From contig BSBN01000763.1 in NCBI GenBank assembly GCA_027924645.1, positions 7,130,001-7,194,000 of the forward strand: a stretch of DNA of 64,000 nucleotides, in the 5' to 3' direction. Position numbers and translations under genes: made by a program. The notes under the pieces are model-generated. The model was not told the origin of the DNA. It did not search any database and was given only the letters and a program-made list of their open reading frames with translations. Positions 45,770-57,319 of this stretch are shown one piece after another. This DNA is from Cunninghamia lanceolata (Eukaryota > Streptophyta > Pinopsida > Cupressales > Cupressaceae). Every line of letters begins with the position of its first letter. Position 1 is the first letter of the stretch.

Positions 45770-46700
45770 CAAAGTCTTCGTGATAATCTTATAAATTGTG
45801 TTACATAGGCTAATAGGTCAGAAATTAGCCATGGACTCTGTGATGCTCTTCTTAGGGATAAGCGCAATGAAAGTGGCATTCATCTGCTTGAGGATTTTGC
45901 TAGTTCTAAAAAAGTCCTTGATCGCAGTCATGACATCATACCCCAGCGCAATCTCCCAGAAGTCTTGGAAAAAGGTTGGGGGAAACCCGTCTGGGCCCGG
46001 AGCTTTGAAGGACCCCATAGAGAACACAACCGCCCTAACTTCCTCCTCAGTAATAGGTTTCAGAAGCCTAAAATTATCTTCCTCCAAGAGAATAGAGGAA
46101 ATGTTGTCCAACAGCTTGTCTTCCTAACTTTTCTCAGGAAAGTTTCTGTGCTCCTCCAGAAAGTGTCTAATGTAGTTGGAGGCTAGGTTTCCCAGTTCCT
46201 TATCATCAAGAATTTCCTTGTTGTTCTCATCGAGAAGTGTGGTGATTCTATTTCTCTTCCTATGATTCATGGCTGACTGGTGGAAGAAATAAGAGTTCCT
46301 ATCTCCTTCCTTCAGCCATGAAAATCTAGACTTCTATTTCCAGAAGATCTCTTCTTTTCTGGTGATATCCTTAAGTTTTTTCAGTAGAGACTCTTCCATG
46401 TTAAAAATATCCTCACTCGCAACCCCTTTGGCCATGTTGTCTTGAACTTCCATTAAGCTATTAGTAATGTGTTTTTTTCTGGTTCATCACGTTCCCAAAG
46501 CAGAATTTATTCTATCCTTTAACTTTGTGCTTGACATGGGTAAGTTTTTGGGTGAGTCTAAACATAGGAGATTCATGCACCGGGATACTCCACTAGTCAG
46601 CAATACAGTCCCTGAAATCTGAGTGGGATGCCCACATAATCTCATACCTGGAAGGGAAAAGCCCCTTGGGGGTACCATTAGTCCAGGAAAGGAGGAGAAC
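45770..46700 (-). pseudogene. LINE L2 linker and reverse transcriptase N-terminal part
   Basis: From 46700 the frame continues the endonuclease end (LLLSWTNGTPKGLFPSRYE), then a decayed linker with stops, then SYFFHQSAMNHRKRNRI, and an open stretch 46111-45818 with ITEEEVRAVVFSMGSFKAPG, GPDGFPPTFFQ and ATFIALIPKK, the first conserved blocks of plant LINE reverse transcriptase. It continues PISLCN.IYKIITK to the element F insertion at 45769, beyond which the frame resumes at 41096. Confidence 0.9.
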
Positions 46701-46703
46701 ATT
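46701..46703. repeat. CACTA target-site duplication ATT (left)
   Basis: ATT flanks both ends of the CACTA element (46701-46703 and 61976-61978). A 3-bp duplication is the rule for CACTA/EnSpm elements. Confidence 0.9.
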
Positions 46704-46910
46704 CACTAGTAGAATTTTGGCAAATAAATGACTAAGTGACTAAAAATTTTAGTCACAACAACTAAAAATAACTAAATTCTACTAATTTTTTGCAATTCAG
46801 CTATACATGAGTAAATAAATGACTAATTTGGTCGTTGACTAAAAAATTATTTAGTCACACATAAAAATGATGAAATAGTTAGTCATTTATTTAGTCACAA
46901 TCCATTTGAA
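46704..46910. repeat. CACTA left terminal and subterminal repeats
   Basis: The terminal repeat is followed by repeated aaatgactaa, gactaaaaa and tttagtcac phrases in both orientations. In CACTA elements such subterminal repeats are transposase-binding sites (established for EnSpm). Confidence 0.85.
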
Positions 46911-47138
46911 TCAATCATTTAAGGAATCAAGAATCAATAGCCCGCCAAAATACTCTAAAACTTTAATAAACATACTCTAAAACTTCCATCCAAATCTTAT
47001 TTTCAAGTGTAGCCCACCAAAATGGAGTTTTTATTTTAATAAACATACTCTAAAACCTTGGTCGAAACCTTATTTTCAAGCGTAGCCCACCAAAATGGAG
47101 AAGTGTTTCAGTAAAGAATGATAAAGAATGGTAAGGAG

Positions 47139-47235
47139 ATGTGCGTGACAGGAGGCATAGGATTCATTGCTGCTTATCTCATTCCTACTCTGCTCAACAA
47201 GGGTTACATTGTTCACACGACTATTTGTAATCCAG
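47139..47235 (+). pseudogene. Captured first exon of a DFR/ANR-type reductase
   Basis: From ATG 47139, 32 codons read MCVTGGIGFIAAYLIPTLL and NKGYIVHTTICNP, the N-terminal NAD(P)-binding Rossmann motif (T-G-G-x-G-F-I-A) of the dihydroflavonol/anthocyanidin reductase and cinnamoyl-CoA reductase family. It stops at CCAG|GTATTT, a good splice donor, where the first intron of this family often lies (after the ..V.NP segment). No later exon follows. The first few family residues may be missing before the Met. The intron-adjacent cut indicates genomic DNA capture. Closest in style to anthocyanidin reductase, but too short to name. Confidence 0.75.
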
Positions 47236-48325
47236 GTATTTAATTGACATATATTTGCATAATTTCAAATTCCTTCAGATGCTTTTGAAGTATCAATGTA
47301 TCCCATATAGGGTTTAGAATGATTTCTTTTAATTTTAAAAAATAAATAAATGATGTATTTGCCTATGATTAGATAATGCGGAGATCTCCTAAATCTGCCC
47401 CAACTCACTGTCCTCTTTGGCATTGTATTCATTACTCCAGCTGCTAGGGTTTTGCATGTGACATCTTTAATATCTTCATGACAGTGGCTTTTAAATAGAT
47501 CTCGGTCTTTTCTTTAATCTTTATCATGGTAACCTAATAAATCTAGAGCATTTTTTCTTTTAGAGTCAATCTCGGTGTTGGAAATTGATGATGAAGTTCA
47601 TGGATAAATATTCCAGGGCAGTTATTATCTATTTCAACAAATCTTCTAAAGCATAGTCACCAAGAAACTTTAGTTCTACCCCTGTACCTCTACCTATAGC
47701 TCTGGAGTCTTATATTTAAATGGGATATAACCTATACCATTAGTCATATATTCCTGTATCCTATTTTAAAATGACACCCCTGTCTCCATATGGCATATTT
47801 CCATATGACTGGCTATAAAATTTGGATAAATAACTAAATTGTCATGTGTTATTGATAAAAACAGTGGCCATATATAATGTCAAACTCAAACAAATAGAGA
47901 AATGGCTCTCACTAATACAATTCAATAATAGGATAGCCATAGGTCTGAGAAATCAAATAATTATGGCCACACATTATTGCCTTGGAAGACAAATACAAGC
48001 CAAGAAATTAGTAGATGCTCTAATAGACTGATACCACTTGGTATGCTCCTAGGGCATTTTGATATAACCCTTAGTAGGTAAATATAAATGAATATAGTAC
48101 TTTGGGTGTAGGTCAATTGGGGTTGTCTGCTTACTTTTGCACTTGTAAAAAGGTTGACATTTGGGTATAAAGTTTCAACATATATGGGGAATGTTAACAT
48201 GTTGGCACCTAACTTTTAATTATAGGGTTCTATAATAAGACAATTAAGGAATGTGGGAACTTCCTGAAGTGTTGTAGTCTAGAAAAGTGTAAATTTAAAT
48301 AACCATGTGATTATTTTTGGTGCAG
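47236..48325. other. CACTA interior, no further exon seen
   Basis: AT-rich sequence that may be captured intron or flanking DNA of the reductase and peroxidase genes. No recognisable exon. Confidence 0.4.
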
Positions 48326-49146
48326 AAAGATGGTCCTAAGGCATCCGAAGGTCAATCATGGACAGTAGTGTGGCTTAAATTCGACAATTATTATATCAAG
48401 GTACAGAGCAGAGCTGAATTAAACCTCATGTACTAGAATTTACCTTGATCATGAATGAGCAAAAGTTTTTTTTCTTGATTTTGTGAAGGACATAAAAGAG
48501 AGGAGGGACCTAGATCTTTTGGTATTGCTGACTAACACTATTCTTTTTGAAGATCCTGGATTCAAGGTGATTGTTTAACTGGTTGTACTTTAGAATCCCC
48601 ATGGACCTACTCGGGTCATTTGTGGTGGTTAATATAATTTCCTTCTTTCTTTCTGGTTCTTCAAGCTCAAAAAGAATGCTCCAGTTTAACTTGCCCTTAT
48701 TTATGCAAACCTGGGCATTTTAAAATCCATCTTGAACTCCAACAAAGCTTGATATCAACTTATGCAAGTTCAAAGAAGCTAAAGAATATTGATGAAATAT
48801 GTCAAAAGAATTAATCTTTCCATTGACATAACATACTAATAATGCTAAGCCAATATCTTAAGTCTTGTAGGAAATATTTTTCTCCTTTTTGAAAAACTTG
48901 AGAAACATTTTACTAGATAATTCAACTCAATGAAGGATATATACATCTGAAATAAATTTTTAGAGGATGCCTATAGTTGATTTCCTTTCAATAATAAGGT
49001 AAGTGTTGATTGGATTTTAAATTTTTTTACAAGTATATGCTGAGAAATATGCAGTTGATTAGGATGCATTTTTCAAGGACTATGCAGAGGCTCATGCAAA
49101 ATTTAGTAACCTTGGTACCAAGTTTGATCCTCCTGATGTAAAGTAA
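48326..49146 (+). pseudogene. Captured last three exons of a chloroplast-type ascorbate peroxidase
   Basis: Exon 1 (48326-48400) reads KDGPKASEGQSWTVVWLKFD, ending AAG|GTACAG. Exon 2 (48489-48566) reads DIKERRDLDLLVLLTNTILF and EDPGFK, ending AAG|GTGATT. Exon 3 (49033-49146) reads VYAEKYAVD, a TAG, then DAFFKDYAEAHAKFSNLG and TKFDPPDVK, then TAA. This is the C-terminal part of a plant heme ascorbate peroxidase; the FDPP ending fits stromal/thylakoid isoforms. The enzyme reduces H2O2 with ascorbate. The distal heme-pocket exons are absent. Lesions are an in-frame TAG at 49060-49062 and a likely lost acceptor before exon 3 (AA where AG is expected). Introns are kept, so it was captured as DNA. 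Confidence 0.88.
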
Positions 49147-49655
49147 CTAAACTCTTGAACACTCTCTGCCTATTATATTCATTTTTCATTTTTTTGTTGT
49201 TTCATGATGTTCATGTGATAAGCTTAATTTTAAGAGAATATTTATTTGGGGGATCAAAAATGATAAATTCATATATCATGGTATTAGTTAAGGTTTGAAA
49301 ATATTATTTTAAAAGCTATCTTAAAAAGTCTCTTATGCATGATGCTGAAAGAAACAGAACCTCCAAAACAATCAGGAAAAAAGAGTTCTGCTATGGTTTT
49401 TTGATATTTTATATATCATAATTCACACGAGCTTTACGTGTTTTGATAAAATGCCTATCTATGGTCATTTTGTTAGTTGACATCTTGAACATTACAATTT
49501 TGTCACTAAGTCAACACTTAATCTACTTTGGGTGTAGGTGGATCAGTAAATCTAGGTTTAGTATGTATATATGTTCATATATAATAGGGAGGGGTTACAT
49601 CTCCAAGATCATGAGGGCTATTACAAGCAAATGCCATGACAAGCAAATTGCTATG
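49147..49655. other. CACTA interior spacer
   Basis: No coding sequence or repeat recognised. Confidence 0.4.
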
Positions 49656-49682
49656 GATTGTGATGGCATTCCATCACCATGA

Positions 49683-49811
49683 GACAAGGCAGTGAACTAT
49701 TAGAAAAAAATGCCTCAAAGAAATGTGGTCTCAATGTGCTTGTCATAGCATTCCATCACCATGAGAGCACATTTCTTTGAGGCATTTTTTCAAACAATTC
49801 ACTGCCTTGTC
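49683..49811. repeat. Inverted repeat, arms about 43 bp
   Basis: GACAAGGCAGTGAACTATTA...CAAAGAAATGT (49683-49726) pairs with ACATTTCTTTGAGGCATTTT...GCCTTGTC (49769-49811). The phrase gcattccatcaccatgaga also repeats directly at 49666 and 49748. A third diverged copy of the right arm lies at 60101-60150. Confidence 0.8.
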
Positions 49812-50147
49812 TATGCTTGTTAGAGTCATTGTTAGAGTCTTCCATGACATTATTTAAACAATAAATTCTATTGAGTTTTGAATTTATTATTTGCCTTGTC
49901 TAACAATACAAGGAAACAAGGATTACAACCTAGTTTGAAGTCTTTCCCAAAATTTTGAATCAAGAGTAAACCACTAATGATAAGAAACAATAATAGGAAA
50001 CATGGTTTACAACCTAGTCCCCATAAATTGTTGACACAAAGCAACCTAAAGAAAAAAGAAACTAAAAGATGAAATTTTTAAACAATCATAGCTCTATAAT
50101 TATTTAATTATGATTAAGTATATGTACATGCTAAGCCTTCTCTGTAC
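49812..50147. other. Spacer, possible captured intron
   Basis: No exon or repeat recognised. It follows the splice donor of the uL2 exon on the minus strand and could be its intron. Confidence 0.35.
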
Positions 50148-50338
50148 GACGCACAATACTGGCATGCCCAATGTGTTGATGATTACCACCACCATGAGGA
50201 TGCTCAACAGGATTCATTGCCACACCATGAACCTTGGGCCAACAGTTTATTTTGACCCTATATTTGTGATATGCATTGCTAGCTTTGAGCATTGGCTTTT
50301 TAGTTCTTCCACCACCAGTAACCTGACCAATCATGGCT
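50148..50338 (-). pseudogene. Captured exon of ribosomal protein uL2 (RPL8)
   Basis: Minus strand: [20 protein letters not shown] followed by [20 protein letters not shown] and [20 protein letters not shown], an unmistakable match to the conserved C-terminal half of eukaryotic 60S protein uL2 (L8), including the GGGNHQHIG loop near the peptidyl-transferase centre. The exon appears bounded by an acceptor (GCAG|AGCC at about 50338) and a donor (CGTC|GTACAG at about 50148). N- and C-terminal exons are absent. The frame is open, with Lys/Ile and Arg/His-type changes from the usual sequence (KINCW, KVHGV). It is on the strand opposite to the other two captured genes. Confidence 0.9.
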
Positions 50339-50880
50339 CTGCTTTTGTTCTTCCAATGCTTTGGCTTTGGGGGCTCATGATTTTATTGATTGCTTGTGAT
50401 GGAGTTACCTGCTGTGTCTACTTTTATGACTCTGAGGAACACACAAAATCAACAATAGAAACAAGATAGGATGGCAACTATTAAAGCCAATGGGCCATAG
50501 ATGCAAAATTAAAGTGAATGTCTAAGCATGGTTATTGATCTTTTATTTTGTTGCTTCTAATTATATTTGTTCAGCTATCAAGGGGGTGTAAGTCATGACA
50601 TAGCTCTGTATCTCTTTATTGTCTTAAGGTAGATCCTCACATGATTCTTATCTTGGTAGCAGGGGTATCTCAACACCAAAAATTATTTAGAATCCCACTC
50701 CTTCATGAAATGTAATGATTGCAAACTACTATCCCTTGACTTATCTCTACCATAAAGACAAATCTATGGAACATGTAGAGGGTGTAAGTCATGGCTTGGC
50801 TATGTCTAAGAAAGTTCATAGTTTCTTCTATCTTCATTTCAAAAATATTGTCTCAAAAATTCAACTATATCACCATGACT
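50339..50880. other. CACTA interior spacer
   Basis: No coding sequence recognised; the sequence grades into the degenerate tandem repeat that follows. Confidence 0.4.
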
Positions 50881-51155
50881 TGTTCCCTGCCGCAGTACCG
50901 CAAACTATTTCTTTGACCATCGCAGGACCGTGGTATACTAAACATCACTTGAAGCCTTTCTCCACACTACCACACTCCTTCATTGAAATTGTTGTAGGTC
51001 CACGGTATTCAACACTTACATAACTTAAACTCCTTCTACCACCATATTGCAAGACTCACTTGAGGCCACCGCGTGGGCGCGGTGTACTATTTTCCTCTGC
51101 TCCTTCTTACCACCATACCGCAAGCCTCACTTGAGGCCTTTGTGTGGGTGTGGTG
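50880..51155. repeat. Degenerate ~70-bp tandem repeat, left part
   Basis: Units of about 70 bases contain tactattttcctct, ccttcttaccaccataccgc, aagcctcacttgaggcc and gcggtg. At least two good copies lie just left of element B and two just right of it (58654-58790), with older degenerate copies on both sides. Element B inserted inside this array. Confidence 0.7.
51151..51155. repeat. Likely target-site duplication of element B (TGGTG/CGATG)
   Basis: The left flank is TGGTG (51151-51155) and the right flank CGATG (58649-58653). Neighbouring repeat units read CGGTG at the same point, so both look like decayed copies of CGGTG, each with one transition. Confidence 0.65.
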
Positions 51156-52241
51156 TGTTGACAAGAGACACTGTGTGGCTTCATGAGTGTCGTCATTGAT
51201 GGCAACAAAGTCCATCCCACACATCTGCAAAACATGGTATGACTATACCAGAAGATAGACTGAAGAGTATTTTGGTCCGGTAAACATGAACAGAGCATAC
51301 AACAAGGTCTGACAATCAGGTCTGGATCTCTCAGAGGAAGCATTTCAGTAAAGTACGGACTTGGGGAAGTCAAGAGGAGTACCATGACTAATTCCAGAGA
51401 TTGAGCCTCCGGTGATGAAAGAGTGAAAAGATATGAACACCTAAGTGTTGGGTTCCTATGTGGCAGAGTAGACTGAGGAAGAACTGACTGACAAAGCATT
51501 AGACCTTAATCTGGATGAGATATTGATGGTGATCAAGTTTCTTAAGGGATCATTCATGATTGGCTGACATGATTGATGACTTCCATAAGTATCTCTTTGA
51601 TACGCATCACTTGGTAAGAAAGGATTCAACTGACAGACTAGAGTTTGGGAAAATATTGAGTATTCTGGATGCCGACTAGAAAGATGTTGAAATCCTTTGT
51701 GCGGATATATATACCAGATGGATTTCTATGTGAGGAAGTGTGTGGTATGTTGTGAAGTGCAAAGAAAAGTAGAGAGCAGTGTGGAAATAGAAATACAAGT
51801 CCGGTATGTGACAGAATAGAAACACTAAGGCAGAGAAAGAATGAAGGGCAGTAGATCACTATATTGAGTTTAACCAAAATTGAACCTCAGCATATGTGAA
51901 TGCTTCTCATCAGTTCAAGTACCTGGTTTCTTTCTATAAACTATTCTAGGTAGTGAGCCTCTTGTGAGCAGTGTGCTTAGGCAGTGAGCCCTAATTGGCA
52001 AGTGCCATTTTGTACTACCTTATTCTTTTAACAGAGAATACAATCTTGGGTTAATCACCCCATGGTTTTTCCCTTAACAGGGTTTTCCACGTCAAAATCA
52101 TCGTGTTATGTGTATTGATTTTATTTCTGCTTTCATGGTTATACATGCTTATATTATTTGATGCTGCACTAGTTGCTAAATAAGAACATGAAGTTAAAGT
52201 AATGTAGATAACCGATTCACCCCCCCTCTCAGTTATCAACA
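51156..52241 (+). repeat. Element B 5' LTR (1086 bp)
   Basis: A direct repeat of 57560-58648, starting TGTTGACAAGAGACACTGTG and ending CTCAGTTATCAACA. It is related to the LTRs of element A over much of its length, for example tgagccctaattggcaagtg. Confidence 0.95.
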
Positions 52242-52243
52242 AT

Positions 52244-52255
52244 TGGTATCAGAGC
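52244..52255 (+). promoter_or_regulatory. Element B primer-binding site
   Basis: TGGTATCAGAGC, two bases after the LTR end; an initiator tRNA-Met type site. Element A has lost the first half of the same site. Confidence 0.92.
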
Positions 52256-52306
52256 TAAGTTCCTCCTAACAGAGCCTAACAGCTTGAGGAAGATCTGGGA
52301 ATCTCA

Positions 52307-53488
52307 ATGGATATGTATGGTATGAGAGAACAACTTTAGTCTGCCTTAGATGATCTTGATCAATCTCACTCTGAAGTCAATAACCTGAGGGAAAGACTCA
52401 AACAAGCTGATGATTTCATAAATGAACTCAAAGAAAAACTAAGTATCTCAATGAAGAAAAGAAAGGAACTACTTCAACAATTAGCAAGTCAAAGTGAATC
52501 CAATGATACTAATGAAGATCTGAATGTGAAAACCAAGTTATGTAAGAAGTTATCAAAAGAAGTCATTATGGTAAGACATGAAATGGAATAAGGAGTTATG
52601 AAATTCACCTAAGAAATTGAAGAAAAGAGAAAAAGTGAAGATAATATAAAACAATCTCTCAAGGAGAAGTCAGAAGACTGCCACAAAATGGATAGAATAA
52701 TCAAGCATCTGGAATCTGATCTTGAAGAAGCTAGAGACAATGAAGAACAACTTAAGAATCAGATAGACACTCTTAAAAGGGATCTTCAAACATCAAATGA
52801 ATACAAAGAGAAATTCAAGATAAGCTCTGCCCAACTTGAAGTTCTTCTTGAAAGCCAAAAGAGGGTAGATGAGAAGCAAGGCTTGGGGTATGAAAAATGG
52901 GAAAGCTCCAGATCCGGTCAGAAGAACTCTAGATTAGGAAATTCAAGGAACAGGCCTAGAAGACCTCCGATAAGGCAACCAAATGCTCAAAGATATCCAT
53001 CCTTCAATGGATACTGCCACAATTGCAATAACTTTGGTCATAAAGCAAATCAGTGTAGAAGAAGAATGAATCAGACTAATTCATCCTTCTCCGGGTAGTG
53101 TTTTAACTGCAAAAGGTATGGTCACAAATCTCATGAATGTAGAAATATGCAAATAAACAATTCATTCAATGGTAGATGCTTTGCATGCAATAGAATGGGA
53201 CATATGGCTAATCAATGCAAATCTAGAGGATATCAATCAAATATGCAAAGAAATGTTGTTTGCTACAACTACAATAGATTTGGTCATATTGCCAAATTCT
53301 GCAGAAGTAAGAATCAGGATAAAAAGGGTCCGGTGCATCATAATCAAAATCAAGACAAAGGAAAAGGAAAAGTGAAGGCGGATGAAGTTCAAAGGGAGAT
53401 GAACAAGATTTGGGTAAAGAGAAGTACATAAAATGTTGAGGATGGATCCGCACTAGAATATGGTGCTGATATTCCTTTCAGAAACTAA
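52307..53488 (+). pseudogene. Element B gag-like ORF, broken
   Basis: It is the counterpart of the intact element A ORF at 8338. From ATG 52307, a TAG follows ten codons later (52337; CAG in A). Further stops lie near 52590 and 52611 and at 53096 (CAA or CAG in A for some), with a frame change near 53430. The same coiled-coil and basic linker are visible. The knuckles are CHNCNNFGHKANQC, CFNCKRYGHKSHEC, CFACNRMGHMANQC and CYNYNRFGHIAKFC, the last with Cys-to-Tyr. It cannot make a full protein. Confidence 0.85.
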
Positions 53489-54133
53489 ATAGATGAGCTC
53501 TGGCTTAGGGGGAGTAAAAAAGGAAAATAAATTCCCCCAGCTAGTTAATTGGTGCCTGAAATTGGCACATGGAAAGTTGCGGATTAAAAGGTTCTCAGAG
53601 AAACACCTAAATAAGCCTTGGTAAAGATTTGGAAGATCCACAAGAAGTTTTGAAGAGGTTAATCATCCATGATTGATCCGGTTCAACAGTCATCTGGTAA
53701 GAGTAGGATTTTCACAGTTAGATCTAGTATAATTCAAAATTGAGGTATCTTGATCTGCGGATAAATGGAATGATTGGAGAAAGGTAGATAGATTGTCAAT
53801 ATTCATCGAGAATAACTCTAAGTGCATCTCAATGATCCGTAAAGATCTCTCAGGACAAGGAGAATAAAGCAACCAGAATAACTTAAGTTGTGCATTTATT
53901 GCAAAATGGAATTAGGGTTTGCATAGAAATAAAAGGGTTCTTTTGTTCATCATTTGCACAATTGCATTCGAGAAGAAGGAAGAAAGAGCTCTGCAACAAG
54001 TTTTCCTCAACTTTCTCTCAAGGATCAACCGCAGAATTTGACTCAACCAGTGATCTTTTCGACTCTTATCATGAACTTTAGAAGCATAAAAGGTATTTTC
54101 TGCTCTTGAATCTCTCTCTGAATCCTTTGAAAG
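53489..54133 (+). other. Element B linker between its two ORFs
   Basis: It opens with a purine tract (tagggggagtaaaaaaggaaa) and contains no pol motif. It corresponds to 9520-10161 in element A. Confidence 0.6.
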
Positions 54134-57100
54134 ATGGCTACTCCAAATGTTGTTAAAATCACCGATAGACCGCGCCCTAAGTTCAAGAAACATCCCTACA
54201 AATCCTTGGAAGTTGATCCCCTAGGCGCATTCTCTAGCATTCCGCATGGGGTTCTGCATGTAGAAGATGTTAGGGTCTTCATACATGCAAACATTGAAGA
54301 ATTTGGGGAATCCAAGTTGATGGATATCTACCACAAGGAACTAATAGATGAATCATTTGAACTTAAACCCCAATTCAAGGCCATCTGGGATAAGCATTTT
54401 GGACATTGCATCCATTTCCCTTGTTTTGCTGAAGATGAATGGGTCCGGTATGTTCTAAGCAGAATGCATGACAATTTCATGTGGTTGTTGAGGCCATTTA
54501 AGATCACAAAAGATGCCATTAGGGCGGTAATCAGATTGCACTCATCCGGTGAGTTGCCTACTCTCAAATCAGTCAAAAACCAAACTGTTAGTGAGGCTAC
54601 CAAATCAAAATTTGATAAGAGGACAATGACAATAGAAGACATCATAGATCCAGATATCAAATTTGCCTCTATGATAATTGGTTACAAAATCTATCACTCC
54701 AACAAGGAGAATTCAGTATTCGGAACTACTATATATACTGCATATGAAATGCTAAGGAAAAATGCAGACTATGATCTATGCGAGCTTCTCCTGAACCAAC
54801 TGTTAGAGAACCTACAGAAAATAAAGAAGGATAAGAAGAATTCATTCAAGTATGGTGGCTTAATATTATGTCTATTCTTCTATTACATGAATGAGCTACC
54901 TGGATCCAATGGTTGGATTTGGCAAAATGATAGACCGGTTGCCATACAAATTAGAGACTATATGTATGGGCTTGGTGATGCCAAGGCACAAAGCACAACT
55001 CTCTGGGGTTACTTCAAAAACTTCCAAGGCATGATGCAGGCCAGAGAGAGAATCCCCCAATCTCTAGTTGAAAAATACAAGGATATAGTGTGTTTCATGG
55101 TAGACACTGATCAATGCCTAATGGAGGTAGTGGAATCGAGAACAGTATGGATCATGCCAATGGGCTATGAGGTGGATGAGAAAATTTTAGAACTGCATAT
55201 CCAACACCTACTAAGTCAGCCTAAGGACCCTAAGGCAGAGGGGTTTGGAACCTTCCAAGAGTTGAGTGTAAAAGTTCATGTTGAACTTAGACAGCCTGAG
55301 ATCAAGAGAAAAGTGAGAAGGGAAGTAGAAGAAGTTGCCAAGAGATATAGAATATCAAAGGAGGCAGTTGATGCCAACAAAGAGAAGGTGGAAAGGGCAG
55401 AGAAAGAAAGGCAAGAAACAAAAAAAGAAAGTGCTTCGGTGCAAGCCTCCTCTCGGACCAGATCCTCCAAAAGCTCTACACTAGCCACCTCTAAGAGTCA
55501 AAAAGCATCAAAACCGGAAGTTAGGACATCCGAAAAGGGAGAGAAGAGAACTAAGACAAAGGCCACAAGGTCTTATACCAGTCAGAAGGATGATGAAGAG
55601 ATAGAATCAGATGAGGAGATCAAGAAAATGAAAAAGAAAAAGAAAACTTTTGTGGAATCATCTTCCGGCAAGAACAAGGAAGAAGAGAAGGTAGAAGAAT
55701 TTGTTGAAAAGCTTACTCTTTCCATTGACGATGTCATCAAGGCAGTCACTGTGGATGGAAATCTGAAACCAATGATTGAATTTTATGATGATTATAGTGA
55801 AGTTGATCAGAAGATCCTGCAAGAAGCTACAGTTAGGTATCTAAACATCTATAACAAAGCATTCATTGAAATCATCTCCTTAATTCCCAAAAGCCTAGAG
55901 AAGGAACTTGAAATAAGAAAGAACAATGCGAAGGCAAAGGACATGGAGATCTAGGAATAGATAGCTATTCAGCTCTACCCTTCCATCACTCCAAAACAAA
56001 TGAACATGATCTTCAAATATTGCAAGGATGAGTTCTAGAGCAAAGCAAGAATGAATCAGCTTATGCTGGAAGAGACTGATAAAGTGGCAAAAGAAACTAA
56101 AGACATCCTCCAGAATGCCTTCATGAGATTCAATCTCCCTGTTATAGAGGACATAGATGATGAACCTACTGAGAAAAATGTAGAAGATCCAAAGGAGATA
56201 AGTAAGGAAAGGACTAAGGACTTGGATTCCTCTATTCCAGAAGAGGAAGTCCATGAAGAAGCAAACATCTCTCTTCCAGATCCCCCAACTGACTCCGAAA
56301 CTAGAGGAGAAGGAAGGAAAGAAGAGAAAATCAGTCAAGAAGAAGAGGTAAAGGGAAGAGAAGGAGATCAGACAGAGAAGACCCCAGATGACAGCTCTGA
56401 GGCTACAGAAGGAAAGAAGACTCTATCTCCAGCAAGAGACACTACAAAAACAGTCAAAGACTTCCTAAACAAAGAGATGATGGAAATAGATGAACTGGAT
56501 CTATTTCAAGGACCACTTAATTTTGACTCCCTCTCTTTGGTTCAGGTAATGAAGATAGCATCTTTTGCTCAAGCTAAAGCAAAAGAAAATCTTCTAAAGT
56601 CTCACATGGAAGACTGTGAGCTAATAGAGATTGCATTCGGTGTGTTGGAGAAGATCATGCCATCCTTGCAGAAGGATCTTTTGGCCTCTTCATCCGTTAA
56701 TCTCAAATCTCTTGTTAATAATGTTAGCACACATTTTGATTCTTTGGAGCAATCAGCTGAAGAAAAAGTCCAGAAAGAGTTTTTGAGTAAAAGATTCTCT
56801 AAAGTACAAGGGTTAATAACAAATGATAGGAGAAATATGGATATTGGGATAAAGAGCTTAGAAAATACTCTTAAAGATGGTGGAGAAATATATAAATTTT
56901 GTCTATCCTGGTCTAAAGTGACAAAGGATATTGAGAAGAAAGTGAAAGAACAAGAGGGTAAACTATCAAGTTTATCTCAGAATTTTGATCCTCTCACCAC
57001 ATCCATAATAAACCAAGAATGTCAGACTATTGCCATTCTAAATGAACTAAAGAAACTTGAAAAGGAAAGGAAGAATATAATAAGTAGGATGGGTGAACTT

Positions 57101-57319
57101 AGAGGGATAATTATCCCTAAGTTAGAGGCCATGCATGAGGCCCTAACTAATGCTCAGACCACAGCCCGGACCAGTGATCCGACAGATCTAAAGAGGGCAA
57201 AAGCTTTTGCATTCCTATTGAGTGGTCATATCTCAATTTTGGACAGGATGAAGCAGAGTTGGGCAACAGAATTTGTCCAGTTGAAAATAACTTTTGCGGA
57301 TATACTTAAGTATATGTAA
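54134..57319 (+). pseudogene. Element B second ORF, 1061 codons, unknown function
   Basis: One frame from ATG 54134 to TAA 57319 is open except for three TAG codons packed into 55952-56038. Element A has CGG/CAG/CAG at these points. Layout: residues 1 to about 430 are a conserved globular part (RPRPKFKKHPYKSLEVDPLG, ILCLFFYYMNELPGSNGW, IRDYMYGLGDAKAQ, DQCLMEVVESRTVWIMPMGY); about 440-540 are Lys/Ser/Thr-rich with KKMKKKKK; about 640-790 are acidic; about 800-1061 are helical with IINQECQTIAILNELK and LLSGHISILDRM. No protease, polymerase or clear membrane signature. It may correspond to the extra 3' ORF of SIRE-type elements. Confidence 0.8.

Noticed and set aside
50110..50469. 119-codon plus-strand frame
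   Set aside because: It lies antisense to the uL2 exon, which is identified by clear homology on the minus strand.
55952..56038. Programmed readthrough or recoding at the TAG cluster of element B
   Set aside because: Element A has sense codons at the same sites, so the stops look like mutations.
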